From contig JABCPU010000237.1 of assembly GCA_016800925.1 (NCBI GenBank), positions 1 to 64,000 on the forward strand: DNA of 64,000 nucleotides, given 5' to 3'. The DNA comes from Suillus spraguei (Eukaryota; Basidiomycota; Agaricomycetes; Boletales; Suillaceae). Positions 1-11,610 of the stretch are shown one piece after another. Within the stretch, counting starts at the first letter, position 1, and each line of letters starts with the position of its first letter. Position numbers and translations under genes: made by a program. The notes beneath the pieces are model-generated. The model made no database searches, had not been told where the DNA came from, and saw nothing but the letters and a program-made list of their open reading frames with translations.

Positions 1-1923
1 CGGACCTCCTACCCCCATGCCCGCATTCCCCATCCCCATACCACCGCTCATGCCCATACCAGCCATCATTCCATCCTCCCAGAGTCGATCACCATCCCCT
101 ACCCATTGGAATGCAGCGCCAGGCATGTCTCCCATTCCCATTACTCCCATGTTCCCCATCCCCATCATCCCCATGTTTCCCATCCCCATCCCCATCATAT
201 TCCCAATGCCCATACCCATGTCCATCGGCATCCCCATCCCCATCATTGGAGATATCATCATTTGATTTTGGGAAGGCGGACGCCGGTTATGTTGAATGTT
301 CATGTTGGAGTCGGCGTTCATATTTGCCACATTCATGCCCACCCCGGCACTCCCTACACCCACACCTACGCCACCACTGATGGCGACCCCAACTCCGCCA
401 CTCACACCTGAGTTACCAGAACGCATAGGGGATTTAGGACGGAGAGCGTCGATTTCCTGTGAATTTGGCACGACGCACTTCCCCCCTGCGAGTGAAGCCA
501 GGTGTCGAGTCGCTTCCTCCCATGAATCCTTGTTCCATGAGTGCACGGCATCGCCTTCTGTAGTCCGTGCATGCTCCCCCACCTTAGCCCCATCGCTTGC
601 AGTCAGCACTGTGACCCACCCGCGGCGGAGGGACGAGCGGGCCCGCCCAAAAAGTTCAAGACGGCGCGTGCCAAGACAGAAATTTTCTATAAGGGTGTAC
701 ATTTCGGGTGGTTTGCGCATCGGGTCGGCGGCATCACCTTCCCAGATGATGACGTCGGTATCTGCAGACTAAATTAGTGTCAAGTTCTCGAGGGTATACG
801 TCAAGCATGATGCACAATTCCAAAGTATCGTGAATGAGCGTGGACAATAAGATGATGAGAACCGCAGGTAGAAAATGAGCTCACCAACGTTGCAGTGAAC
901 AAACCAGCTATCAGTCGAGCGACGTACCGTACCGCGTATACCCATGAGGCAATGCTGTTTTGTGCGGGTCAGAAGAGAAGTAGTAGGTGGGTCTGTCTAT
1001 GTAGATAGCGTCAGTTTACAGATAGGTAAGTGCAGGGTAGCCATAACGCGCACCCCTGGCCCACGATTGGTGGTATTGTTGGTTTTTACCCATACAACAT
1101 CCTCACACCTGCGGTAGCCCCACTTAGCGAGGACTTCGCGACCACGCTCGAGACCTTCTCCTGCGCCACTACCTACCCACATGAATATAAACGAAGGGTC
1201 GGCCGCGAGAGAAGGCACAGGAAGAGCTTGAAGATCGTCCCAGTCAAAAGATGAGGAAAACGGAGGGTCTAGGAGGATGACATCGAACTTTTGGGGATGT
1301 AATGAAGAGAGGTGAGAAAAGGGAAGAAAAAATGGAGGTGTAGCATGCGCATCAACAGACTCCTTTTTCAAGCTAAGCAAGCGCTGCTGCTTTGGGTATC
1401 TGCAATTAACATGAGGTCAGATTCGGAGCAGCAGGTAGCGGACGTACTCTTCAAAACGGCGGGAAGGCTCCGCACCGAGAACCCGATTCTGCGGCCACTC
1501 ACCACTGTCAACGTACCGCTGCGAGTAGTCATTGCGTATCGTTTCTTCTTCTGGGACATAATTTGCGTAGCGTGCAACCCGAGCGCGTTTTGCAGGATGG
1601 AGATCTTGACGTTGTGGGCGAGTACGAGGAACGATTTGGGGTGATGACGGTGGGGAATGTAGCGGTGATGGTGCAGGAGAATCAATTAATGGAAAATTTA
1701 TCAGGTCGTTGGGTGCGGTCGAAAGAGCACGAAGCTGGCGTCGATGTGCCCGTTGCGAATTGCGCACTTGTGTGAGTAGTTCCCGATGGGACGTGAGGAG
1801 GCTGTTCGCAGAGTTCAGTACATCTGTCGTACTCGCTACTGCTGCCGGTATGGAGCCAGTATCTGTCATTAGAACTGTCGATAGTGAGTACTTGGAATAT
1901 GGTAGTTGGTCCAAGATGTCCAA
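1..1923 (-). CDS. METTL14/Kar4-like MT-A70 methyltransferase subunit (3' end off window)
   Basis: MT-A70 family protein of the METTL14/Kar4 branch, the RNA-binding partner in the m6A mRNA methyltransferase complex and, in yeast, a mating and meiosis factor. Exons read on the minus strand: 1923-1448, 1399-1054, 996-885 and 761-1, giving 565 residues before the window edge. Seen: [20 protein letters not shown] near residue 135, RRFEEYPK across the first splice, the core [52 protein letters not shown] and [15 protein letters not shown]. The sequence follows METTL14 in order and spacing. The catalytic DPPW of METTL3 is DPPF here, so this subunit is probably not the catalytic one. The last exon becomes a Gly/Met-rich low-complexity tail (about residues 480-565) running off the edge with no stop. 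It is divergent from NOC2. Confidence 0.92.
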
Positions 1924-2333
1924 TACTCCGATTTAGTATTTTGACGCGGTCGTGACGCGGCTGTGACGCACGGCATGTGGGTCGCAGTAAGTTTCTTCGC
2001 GCGCACTGACAGCTCCAAAATCGATTAATCTTTGCCATTAAAAAGCACTACAGTGCCAGCTGGCTCACATCAATTATGACTATGTACGTTCCCTACTCTC
2101 CCTGTTGTTGTGTGTGTAACTTTACATAAATTACTTACTGTGAAGAACTTCCCCGGTTAGACTGTCAGGCTTGTGATCAGTCTAAACTTCCCTTGTCTAC
2201 GCACTACACATTGAAATATTGACGGCGGCACAAGTATATATATATCCTGTTAGTAATTAATGGAGGCAACCAAGCCTGAGGCCTAAGTGATAGGATCGTT
2301 TGGACTTACACTCAAATATTGTAAGTTAGTAAG
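1924..2333. other. Intergenic region upstream of METTL14-like gene
   Basis: This is the promoter-side space of the METTL14-like gene. A run of alternating TA occurs near 2236-2245. No coding similarity or RNA gene was recognised. Confidence 0.5.
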
Positions 2334-2567
2334 TTGTACATAGCCAGACTTAGTGAAAGGTTAATGCATTGCAATAGAATTTCTGATGCAGGACATGCCA
2401 TCAGATTAAACCAAGTGCAGGGCCTCATTAACGGGGTCATGACGCAATGTGACGAGGCATGGATGAAATTTGACGCGATACTGGCACGGCATGACGAGGC
2501 ATGGTTGAAGTTTAACGCGGTACTAATGAGGCAGACGCACACACAACCAGCATCTGCAGAAAAATAA
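2334..2567 (+). CDS. Small uncharacterised ORF with an internal duplication
   Basis: A 77-residue open frame not recognised as any family. Its second half contains two imperfect tandem copies of a segment of about 14 residues (CDEAWMKFDAILARH, then DEAWLKFNAVLMRQ). At DNA level, positions 2449-2490 resemble 2491-2532. Most differences between the copies are conservative, which weakly suggests coding constraint. The segment would be amphipathic and helical. It lies between two divergently transcribed genes and could be an exon of an unrecognised gene or chance. Confidence 0.2.
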   Translation: MYIARLSERLMHCNRISDAGHAIRLNQVQGLINGVMTQCDEAWMKFDAILARHDEAWLKFNAVLMRQTHTQPASAEK

Positions 2568-2901
2568 TGTCTACTGGACTCCAAGTGGTGTCAGACCATC
2601 ATTAGAGTCAATGGAGACCGCACAGAAGTTTGCGACACACTATAAGGTGGTTCAACCTCGCCATATGAGTCCATACGCGACAAGCGTCCCACTGTGATTG
2701 AGGATAAGAATCCAGTGTTTCGAGTAATATGTTGCATTAGAAAAAGATGTGGCGCCTGGGCCCGGCCAGGCCCTAAGTCGCTTGCCTCTTTTGGTATATT
2801 TGATTTGGAATCTTTTCTGCAGTGCTACGTCTTATGCTCTTCCATCTGTTTGCCTTACAGTGCTACGTTTCAAAAGCCGGATAACTACTTTCTTTGAAAC
2901 T

Positions 2902-5661
2902 ATGGGGAAGGCAGCGAAGTCTAACCGCAAATTTGCCGCGAGTGGCAAGTTGAAGCAGGCAATTCAGTCGCGGAAGAAGCACCAACAGATGCAGAAGAAA
3001 ATTCAAGGGAGACGTGGGGCACACGGGAAGGGAAAGCAAAAGGTCGTTACCGAAACGGATGTTAGTGAACACGACGACGGCGACGATAATGAAAAGGAGG
3101 TTAAGGGAGTATCTAAGAAAGCAAAGAAAGAGTCAGTTGATTAATTACCATTTTATGTTTGGTCTGAATACTGAGGATCCTGCTCCAGTGTGAAGACAAT
3201 GACTGTCGAGGACTTGCTTGGAGCAGATTTTATGGATGATGACAATGATGCTGAGGAAGATGAGGTAGGACTGCCATTCTTTTTTTCGCTTGGTGCAGTT
3301 CTGACATGCACAGGATGATGCTGAAGGCGACGAGTTGGATACAGACGAAGATGAGGAAGATGTAGCAGATGACCAGTCCTTTGCGTCTGTGGATGATCTT
3401 GAAGGTGAGTACCTACATGATTCTTGTATGCTTTGCTTATGCTATGGTAGATCATGGCACAAGTCACATGCTTGAACTCGCACAACTCGCGGAGAAAGAT
3501 CCTGAGTTCTACAAATACTTACAGGAGAATGATCGCGAGCTTCTCGAGTTCACTACCGCCCAAGAGAGCGGCGATGAAATGGACGACGAAGATGACGTCA
3601 TGGACGAAGACGATGATGAAGAAACGGGAGAGGAACTGCCCATTCTTACTACTAGTATTCTCAAAACCTGGCAAAAAGCACTCCTTGAGGTACATTGTAC
3701 ATCTTTCTTTCTCTCCCTATGTGCACTGCTAACCTGATGGTCATAGCATCGTTCCCTGCGGGCCCTCCGCAAACTGCTCATTGCGTTTCGCTCTGCAGTG
3801 CATATGAATGAAGACAACCAAGTTCTTTTATGGCGCATTGACAATGCTGCAGGTGAGCATCGCATCCTCGTATATCGCGGTCCGTAACCTAATCAGTTTC
3901 CCCGACAGTGTACACAAAGCTTGTAACGACCTCCCTGCGGTATACGCCAATTGTCCTAAACCATCATCTCCCATATAAAACACTTCCGAACGGTAAATTG
4001 TGTGTCCTTCGTTCTTTCCACACATTCTTTCCATGACGCATTCTATCTACGATCAGTAAACAACCTCCACAATCTATAAAGCAAAAAGCGCTGCAAAAAC
4101 TAACACTGTCTTATTTCAACAATGTGGTTCACCTTATTCCTCAGCTCACGGACCCGGAGACATTGCGTCTCGCGCTCACAGAAAGCGCAAAGATCCTCCC
4201 TTACGTCGTCTCTAGCCGCAAGGCCGTTAAAACGTACTTGAAGGCGAGTTTAAATCTGCTGTGTTCCTATCTACATCCTTCATTACGACGGTGCCTGCCT
4301 TCTGTTTTCTCCCTGTCCCCATGCTATTCATCTTTGAATGAGGCTGACTTTCAACACAGAAATGTTTAGAACTGTGGTCTACAGGTGAGGATGACGTACG
4401 GATGGCTGCGTTTCTCGCTATCCGTCAACTTGCGTCTTCCACTGATGACTCTATCGTGGATCTTGTGCTTAAGGTACGCTCGACTTTGACGCCTGCTACT
4501 CCTCTTGACGCAGACCAACCTTGCAGAGCACTTACTTGGCACTCGTGCGTGCGTGCAAGTCTACGAGCACCTATCGATTACCATCCATTACACTCATGAA
4601 GAACTGCGCATGCGAATTGTTTTGTGTAGACCATGGAGCAACATACCCGCACGCATTTGGGTACATACGCCAGCTTGCAATACTCCTACGTGGCGGCATG
4701 AAGACAAAAACAAAGGCAAGTAGATCCTTGTGGGTAGCTGGGGCGGCAGATGTGACGTCTTACATCACATTTAGGAGGCGTACAAACAAGTCTACAACTG
4801 GCAGTACGCGCATTGTGTCGACTTCTGGGCGCTTGTGCTAGGTCGCGCGTGCGATGCACATGCGGAAGCCGAACGAGGGGGGCAGGAGAGTGAGCTAAGG
4901 CCACTCATCTACCCACTCGTGCAGGTCAGTCTGGGTGCCATCAAGTACGTTCTCCATGTATGGTTTTTCTTGTGCTTATTTCCTCCGCAGGCTCATTTCG
5001 AATTCACGGTCGTATCCATTCCACCTACACATCGCACGCTCGATGCTACATCTGACTCGACACACACGTATTTACGTACCACTGACGCCTTATCTCCTTC
5101 CTATCATCGCATCTACCCTAACGGCATCTGGCAAGCCCAAGTCATCCACACTGCGCCCTCTGGACATGGAAACGCATATACGTGCTCCAGCACAGTACGT
5201 TAAGACACGGGTATATGCAGCGGGACTTGTGGAGGAGACTGTATTCCTTCTCGCGGAGTGGCTTGGCAGCGGCCCAGTACATGGGAGCGTTGCATTCCCT
5301 GAACTGATCGTGCCGATCATTGTCACACTCCGCCGAACACTCAAAAATTGCAAGGAGCTGGGAAAGGAAGCGGGGATGGTGAAGGGCCTTCTAGAGCGGG
5401 TGGAAGACTGTGCAAAATGGATAGACCAGTCACGCTCAAGCATAAATTTCGGCCCAGGAAAAATGGACGAGGTTGACCAGTGGGAAGCCAACGTGGAGAT
5501 AGAGGAGTCGCCCCTGGGAAAATACCTCAAAGTGCAACGCAAGAGCAGGGAAAAGCGCAAGAGGATGATCGATAAGGTACGCGTATCTTGTTACCCTGGT
5601 GTGGATACTCCTGATGTTGTTACAGGCCAACAAAGGCGAGAATGAAATCTTAGAAGACTAG
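2902..5661 (+). CDS. NOC2: Nucleolar complex protein 2 (NOC2) homologue
   Basis: NOC2 works with NOC1 and NOC3 in pre-60S ribosome maturation and export from the nucleolus. The N-terminus [19 protein letters not shown] is typical of the family, followed by a Lys-rich segment, an acidic stretch ([14 protein letters not shown]) and the helical Noc2 core ([89 protein letters not shown]). Exons: 2902-about 3125, about 3191-3264, 3314-3404, 3451-3689, 3747-3852, 3909-3999, 4057-4243, 4360-4473, 4527-4715, 4775-4944, 4991-5576 and 5626-5661. Only the first intron is uncertain. The introns after 4243 and 4715 begin with GC (AAG|GCGAGT and AAG|GCAAGT). No GT alternative keeps the frame at the second, and none was found at the first. 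The frame is otherwise open. Confidence 0.93.
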
Positions 5662-6596
5662 ATTGGTATGGGCATCTTGCAGCCTGCCTGCTTGCCGTTA
5701 ATTGTTTTGACACATGACGCCGCAGGGAATGATAATCAAGGGGTCGCCTCCCCAATTTGATCCTCTTGGAACGCGAGAGAAAGTGTTGACCCTCTTCTGT
5801 CCGCGGAACAACGATCGTTTTTTCAAAAGCATTCGGCGAGGACCGAAGTCACCGTCAGTGGTTCGTTCCGTGATTTAATTTCCGGGACGTTCTCCACCTC
5901 CACAATGTGCACAATACACATAATTTCATCCTTACCAATAAAAATTGTCTTGACGTGAGCGGTATTGGCCGTCTTTCTGTCGATGATCGTGCTGTGCCTC
6001 ATTTCCATGTTTTTACATTATGAGATCCGGCGAGGACCGAATTGATATTACAGCGTTTTGTTCCGCGCTGTGACCATCTGGAACGACAAAATGCGCTGCT
6101 TTACACAACAGGTTTCATGACCCCAATTTAGCTTAGGTTTACTTATCACAAATTTGTTCGTGATGAGGCAGGGGTTCTTTGGTCACTTATCCCTTCGGTC
6201 AGGAGACATGGATCATATGGGGTTTAACGAGGTGAAATTGAAATACCTAACAGGTCTACAAAGCGGCATTGTTAGCGCCAAATATAACGACGGCCAGAAC
6301 TTTCACCATAAAATTATGGCAAAGTGATGGAGATATCCAAGTCCAAGCCTGAATATATCGAATGAATCCGAGGACATCAGAAATCACTGGATGGCCAACT
6401 TGGGATGCTGATTCGGTTTCATGCAAACCTTGGTATCTATTCTCGGATTAAGTCACCATGAGGACCTCTTCTATACATACTCTGAGCTTCTAGTGAATGA
6501 CAAACCTTCTGCTCCATCAAGTGCCGAACAGCAGAAACAAAACACGCGGAAAGTTCAGCGAAAACGAGAGATCACAAAGGGGTTGATATCTCATGA
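5662..6596. other. Intergenic region between NOC2 and CBP6-like 3' ends
   Basis: Space between two convergent genes. No gene was recognised. A 12-nt direct repeat, GGCGAGGACCGA, occurs at 5835-5846 and 6029-6040. The flanks of these two copies are not otherwise alike. Confidence 0.5.
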
Positions 6597-6977
6597 TTAC
6601 TTCCACACTCCAAAAAAGACCTTCCACCAAGGTCTCCCGGCGCCTCTTGCACTTCTTTCATACCCTTCCACAAGCCGTTCATAGTGCCTTGGCATGGAAG
6701 CCGGCTGAAGTGTTTTTGTCGATAGTGCATACTGAATGTGGAAAGCGTACAATCTTGTCCGTTAATCATGCATGAGAACACACGTGGTTGCACTCACCTT
6801 CCTCTGTATGGCATTGTCCCGTAGGAGCTGTGCTGCTTGGACAGCCTCGGATGTTAGCTTGGGATGGGCAGAGAGTGATATCAAGAAGTTCTTGAGTTGG
6901 ATATTTGGACGAAATGGATCAACAGGCCATGATGAAGCGATACTGGACAGCTTTTGGGTCGCCTTGGAGGCAATCAT
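6597..6977 (-). CDS. CBP6/UQCC2-like mitochondrial complex III assembly factor
   Basis: A small protein of 104 residues in two exons (6977-6798 and 6731-6597), with donor GTGAGT and acceptor TTCAG. Exon 1 encodes ASSWPVDPFRPNIQLKNFL and exon 2 encodes LQPASMPRHYERLVEGYERS followed by RPWWKVFFGVWK and a stop. The N-terminal WPVD motif resembles UQCC2. The ending pattern (a P-A-x-x-P-x-Y-x-R-L element, then a short basic/aromatic tail ending FFG) resembles yeast Cbp6. Members of this family act with Cbp3/UQCC1 in cytochrome b translation and complex III assembly in mitochondria. The assignment rests on short motifs and length, so the precise orthology is an inference. The start at 6977 is the first ATG of the frame. 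Confidence 0.7.
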
Positions 6978-8512
6978 GGCGGTTCTTCTGAAATCTAGGG
7001 TTGATCATGACAATTATACGGTCCCGGCATATCGCGCGAATACATACTTTTCGACCTTGTACTTACTAGTAGTAGTAGTACCGCAAATTGGACTCCGTAT
7101 AACGGAGGACCGACTCGGCAGTCAATTTTTCGCAAACCTACTGGTATGTACCACCGAATCGGACTTTCAATCTTACGCAAACCTTCGCAAACCTTCGCGG
7201 GAAGCTCCCACTCCATTCAAATGGGTTTCCAAAATTCAATGGTCCATCACTTGTATTTTTAAACCCATCCGACAACAGTAACTGACTCCACAAGCTGCAT
7301 GGCATCGCTTGAGGATCGGGAGCGATTCGGAGCGGTCGTTGATTACCCTTCCCGGTCAGCCTATCCGCGGCCGGATTTCGGACATTGCAGCAAACATGAC
7401 GAAAAAGCAAGCCAGGGCAATCAAAACAAAATTTGGAGTGGAATGACAGGAGTCTGTTCATGCGGAAGAAATCGGTGCTGCCCTGTGCCTCCATGATACA
7501 ACGTGCGACTCGCAAAAGAGGAACCACTACGAAACAGATATCCCACATCCCAAGGAAGACCAAGATTAATTTGCCCGAATAGTTCCCACTTGGGCTTAGG
7601 AACAAGACCCTCTAGCTTTCCCCGTGCAAGATATCATCATGATGGGCCTCCTGCATTCACTGAAGAAGACACATCATGTCATTCGTTCGTGCATAAGTGG
7701 CGCAGAATTCGCCCTGTGGTTCCTTACCTGCCGCCCTCGCAAAGGGGCAAGTCTCATTCGCGGATGGTCACACAGGTTAGCTGATTACATTACCATCGAA
7801 AGATCATCGTCGACAGCCAGCTTATCCGAGTCATCTATACTCACAGTGGGCAACAGCGCTAACACTAGCCTGTAGCCTGGCTTGGGTTTGTCTTTTTCCG
7901 GATCTCATTTTATTACGGCTTCCGTCTACAGGAACCGCTGTAATCGACGCGATTTCGGTGCAAGTATAGCGGTAAGTGCATTTCTCCGACGGTCATAAAT
8001 AATATATGTGCGAGGCTCTAAGTTATTCCTCAAGAGCCGACGGTAAGAGAATAAATTTAATTATATTTGTCAATGATCGTAGCTAGCCGTAGCTTCAATG
8101 CTCATCGAATATCTTAGCCAGAAAGTGGTCTCGGATGTCTACTCAAGTACTTATGCACATGACCCATGCTACTGGATGCGTAACTGAAGTCACACAGTGT
8201 TACTAGCTTAGCGCGCTGTACCTGAGTTATAGTCTATCAAGGCTAGATTTGCCATCGCCGGGAATCGACACTCGGTAGTATAAGAACATAATCCTTAGTT
8301 GAATTCATGCAACATGCCCAACATTTGCAGGGTAAGACTTGTCATAGCATAGTATGTCTGAAAGATAGGATAAGTGGGCGCTAGTTTTCAAACTAACGCC
8401 TGCACTGGTTCGCTTGGGAGCTTTCCTGCACTGCCACGCCAGGGCCAGTTGTCACGGTCGCGCTGAAGGTGGGGCATATTGCCCAGTTCCGCCCTTTTTC
8501 GGTGCTTTCAAC
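6978..8512. other. Gene-poor stretch with a possible decayed ORF
   Basis: No convincing intact gene. A plus-strand frame at about 7310-7446 reads like protein (for example PIRGRISDIAANMTKKQARA) but meets a TGA at 7444-7446. The same frame continues after the stop (HAEEIGAALCLHDTTCDSQK) to about 7568. This could be a degenerate gene or one with an unseen intron. A minus-strand 155-residue frame (7605-7138) overlaps it and has no recognised family. The TATA-poor, T/A-mixed 7870-8510 is probably the promoter side of the Hsp70-like gene. Confidence 0.3.
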
Positions 8513-11500
8513 ATGGGCTGCTGTGGGACGTCCGCCAGTTCTCCTGACACTCAGTATGCCAACAGAGTGCAACCAGTGAACAATGGTATCATTAGCCAGC
8601 AGCCCGGCCCTCATCCAGGCGCTCAACATCACGTACAACCATTTGTAGAGAAATCACCATTGCTCATTCCTTCTGGGCCTTCTCCACCTCCACAAAGCCT
8701 TCACCAAAACAACCGGTCGATAACTAGCGCTCCTTGGATCCACACGCCCTCACCACCTCCCCAGGGCCCGAACTATTCCACTCCTTTGAGTCCAAACCCT
8801 GGAAATGCGCCATTGACACCACCCCCAGCTACGTATACCCCTTCAGGACCTTCAAGTTCTACTATGTTCTCTCCACCTCTCATGCACCCTGACCCCATCC
8901 ATGTTCCGTCGAGCAACTACAGTGTCGCGCCTTCCATATCCACTACAGTAGTGACTTCGGCTAGGATTGATCCGGCGCCTTCAAGCGAGGGGAAAATGTC
9001 AATTTCTATTGACTTCGGTGAGTATTTACATTGTTACTGGCATAAGTCTTGTGCTCATTTGAATTCAGGAACTACGTTTTCTGGTGTCGTGAGTTCACAA
9101 GATTTAATGAAGGCTTTGCAGTTTATGGTTTTCATCACAACAGGCATACGGCTCCTCTCGAATTGCGTCCGGGAAGATACAGCAAATTCTGCATTGGCCT
9201 GGATCTTTTGAAACTTTCCGCAAGGTACCTACGTGCTTGCTGTACGATGAACATGGTCAAGTCATTGCTTGGGGACTGGAAGCGAAGAACTCCAGTTCCA
9301 TGCCTGGTACTACGCGATGTGAATGGTGGGGACTTTATAATGAGCCGAAATTATCTGATTCAAATACTTCATTCAAGGTTCAAGCTTTTTCTTGAACCAC
9401 GTGCTCTCCGCGATGAAAGTGCAATTGACCCTCGACTACCCCAATTGCCCGTTTGTCTTATTCTCTCGTCTTATGGCATCGAATTTACGGTGTTCTAGCC
9501 TGGTAAAACGGCAATGGATCTTATAGTCGATTTCTTATCGTGTCTGTGGGAATACGCTAAAGAGCAAATTACCCGTGACATTGGTGCTGTCGCAGATCTC
9601 AGTCAGTGACCATATCAAAGATATGGATAGCCTAATTTATCTGCTGTTCCTTTAGACTCGGCTGATGTGCTCGTGACGTGCCCGGCAGCCTGGGACGCTA
9701 AAGGATGCGACATGATGCGCGAAGCTGCTATTGCCGCAGGCCTCGTGCAATCGGCTCATGCAGGTGATGGTAACTGGCGCGACAGGCTGCGCATTATCAC
9801 GTATGATATTTTATGCGTGCTCGCCCCTTCATTCCGCTCACTCATTTCCAGTGAACCGGAGGCCGCGGCTGTTCATTGCGCTAGACTCACGGACCTGCAC
9901 AAGCTCAAGCCCAACCAAAATTTTATGATATGCGACGCTGGTGGTGGTACAGTCGTACGTTTTCTTGCGACGGCTAATTCCACGCGGCTGATGCTTCTGT
10001 GGCAACAGGACCTCGCCGTCTACAAAATTATTGGGCAAATGTCTAACCTCGAGATCGCCGAGATGTGTGCTCGATCTGGAGCCAATTGTGGTTCCCTTTT
10101 CCTCGATCTGCGATTCCGAGAGCTCGTGAAAACTCTTTTGGCTGACCATCCTGCTCATTTGGACCCCGCTAGTCTCGCCTATTTCATGCATTCTTTCAGT
10201 CAAACCGATAAGCTCGCTTTTAGGGGCGAGAGTGACGATGGTTACCAAGATTCTTGCCCTTGGATTCTCACGCTTATGCGCACTATCTGCAGACACATAC
10301 TTCAACTTCACATGTTTCAATGTTCAGGATCCCCACGATTCTTCTGTTGGATTGATCAACGGGGAACTCGCAATTCCAGGGAATCTCATTCGTCGAGAGG
10401 TCTTTGATCCCGTTGTGAATCAGGTGACTTTTGTCGTGAAGTTATGCTATTGTCACTGGGGTGATGGCTTCTTGACAGGTACTTGAAATGATCGAAGAAC
10501 AGTCAAGGAAGGTAGAGCAGCGCATCGATGCCCTGCTTCTCGTGGGAGGTTTTGCTGGCAGCGAATATCTCATTACACGAGTGGAGGTGGGTTTACACGA
10601 GTGAAGCGTCATGCACGACTGATTAGTTCTTACATACCCTCGTGGGACAGGCGCAGTTTTCGGGGAGAATCAAGGTCATCGCTCGCCCTTCTGACGCGGA
10701 CACGGCTACACTGCGAGGTGCCGCGCTGTACGGACTTTCTCGCAAATCAATTGTATCCACAGTGATCGCTCCACGATCCTACATCATGAAAGTGGGTATT
10801 CACACTTTAGACTGCTTGTTAGCCTCTTCTGATTACGTGTCCAGGTGAAATTGCCTGCTGAGCCAGAGGATTGGGCCAAACGCCCTGCATACATCAAAGA
10901 GAACAATGCGAATGTTCCTATTTGTGACAACCGGTAACGACGGTTTATGAGCATCCAGCGCAGTTCACTGATTACCGGACCTAGTCTACAATACTTAGTC
11001 ATGAAGGGCGCTATCCTGCGAAAGGGGTAATCGCTGAGTTACTTCGGAATGATCTCTGGCTGACTTTGCGTTGTAGCCAAATACTAAAGACGAAATTTTG
11101 GTAAGCGTCCCAATTACATTGGCACAACTAAACTTTAGTTTAACTTGCAATGCAGCAAATTCTCACAGGATGGACAGGGTGCGATACAGCTCTACAGTGA
11201 TTATCGCTGCTTCACGACACTGATAGATATGTAGATTGTGTCTTTGTAGCTGTGTTGTATACTTCCGACTCAGACAGGATGATGCGATACACTGACGAGG
11301 TATGTGGCGACGTCACGGATATTCCCAGCACATCACTGACCTATGCTTCTTGAAGGGCGAAACGATGGAGCTCTGTAGATGGACAGTTAATTTGAGCTCT
11401 TTGCCTACATTCCAACATAATGCCAGCATACCACAGCCAAATGGGTTCTTTACAGGCTTGTTGATGTATTTGCTTCTGAAAGACTTGAGTTGATGATCTC

Positions 11501-11610
11501 TGTTCACAGAATTCGAACTAGGTCTGGAGATTGATAGTGCGGAAGTCCGAGGTGTTTTATTCTACGAGGGGCAGGAATGGAGTCGAGTTGTGTTTGACTT
11601 TCTCAATTGA
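8513..11610 (+). CDS. HSPA12-like Hsp70 family ATPase with acylation-type N-terminus
   Basis: Divergent Hsp70 (HSPA12 group) with an actin-like ATPase fold. Eighteen exons give 728 residues, in frame throughout: 8513-9017, 9069-9088, 9144-9325, 9378-9450, 9499-9601, 9656-9800, 9852-9954, 10009-10240, 10293-10423, 10479-10586, 10651-10791, 10845-10933, 10985-11026, 11077-11100, 11156-11178, 11235-11299, 11356-11455 and 11510-11610. It starts MGCCGTS, a myristoylation/palmitoylation-like motif, followed by about 160 Pro/Ser-rich residues. Then come phosphate-1 (SIDFGTTFSGVAYG), DVLVTCPAAWD, EPEAAAVHCA, phosphate-2 (CDAGGGTVDLAVY), LLLVGGFAGSEYL and the C-terminal GETMELCRWTVNL. Exon 2 is only 20 nt. 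The last intron appears to start with GC (ACAG|GCTTGT). The substrate is unknown; membrane tethering is inferred only from the N-terminus. Confidence 0.88.

Noticed and set aside
17..411. Plus-strand Pro/His-rich ORFs at the left edge
   Set aside because: They are antisense to the Gly/Met repeats of the METTL14-like last exon.
3993..4056. NOC2 donor at 3993 (GTAAAT)
   Set aside because: It does not keep frame with the next exon. The donor at 4000 (GTGTGT) gives LPNGKFKQPPQS, which does.
8240..8300. tRNA-like 3' half on the minus strand (GTGTCGATTCCCGGCGATGGC)
   Set aside because: The T-loop lacks the normal TTC, the T-stem has a mismatch, and no matching 5' acceptor (GCCATCG) lies within a tRNA length. 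At most a relic.
11156..11234. Apparent stop and frameshift in the HSPA12-like gene after SQDGQGAIQLYS
   Set aside because: An intron at 11179-11234 (GTGCGA...ATGTAG) gives SQDGQDCVFVAVLYTSD in frame, so the gene is intact.
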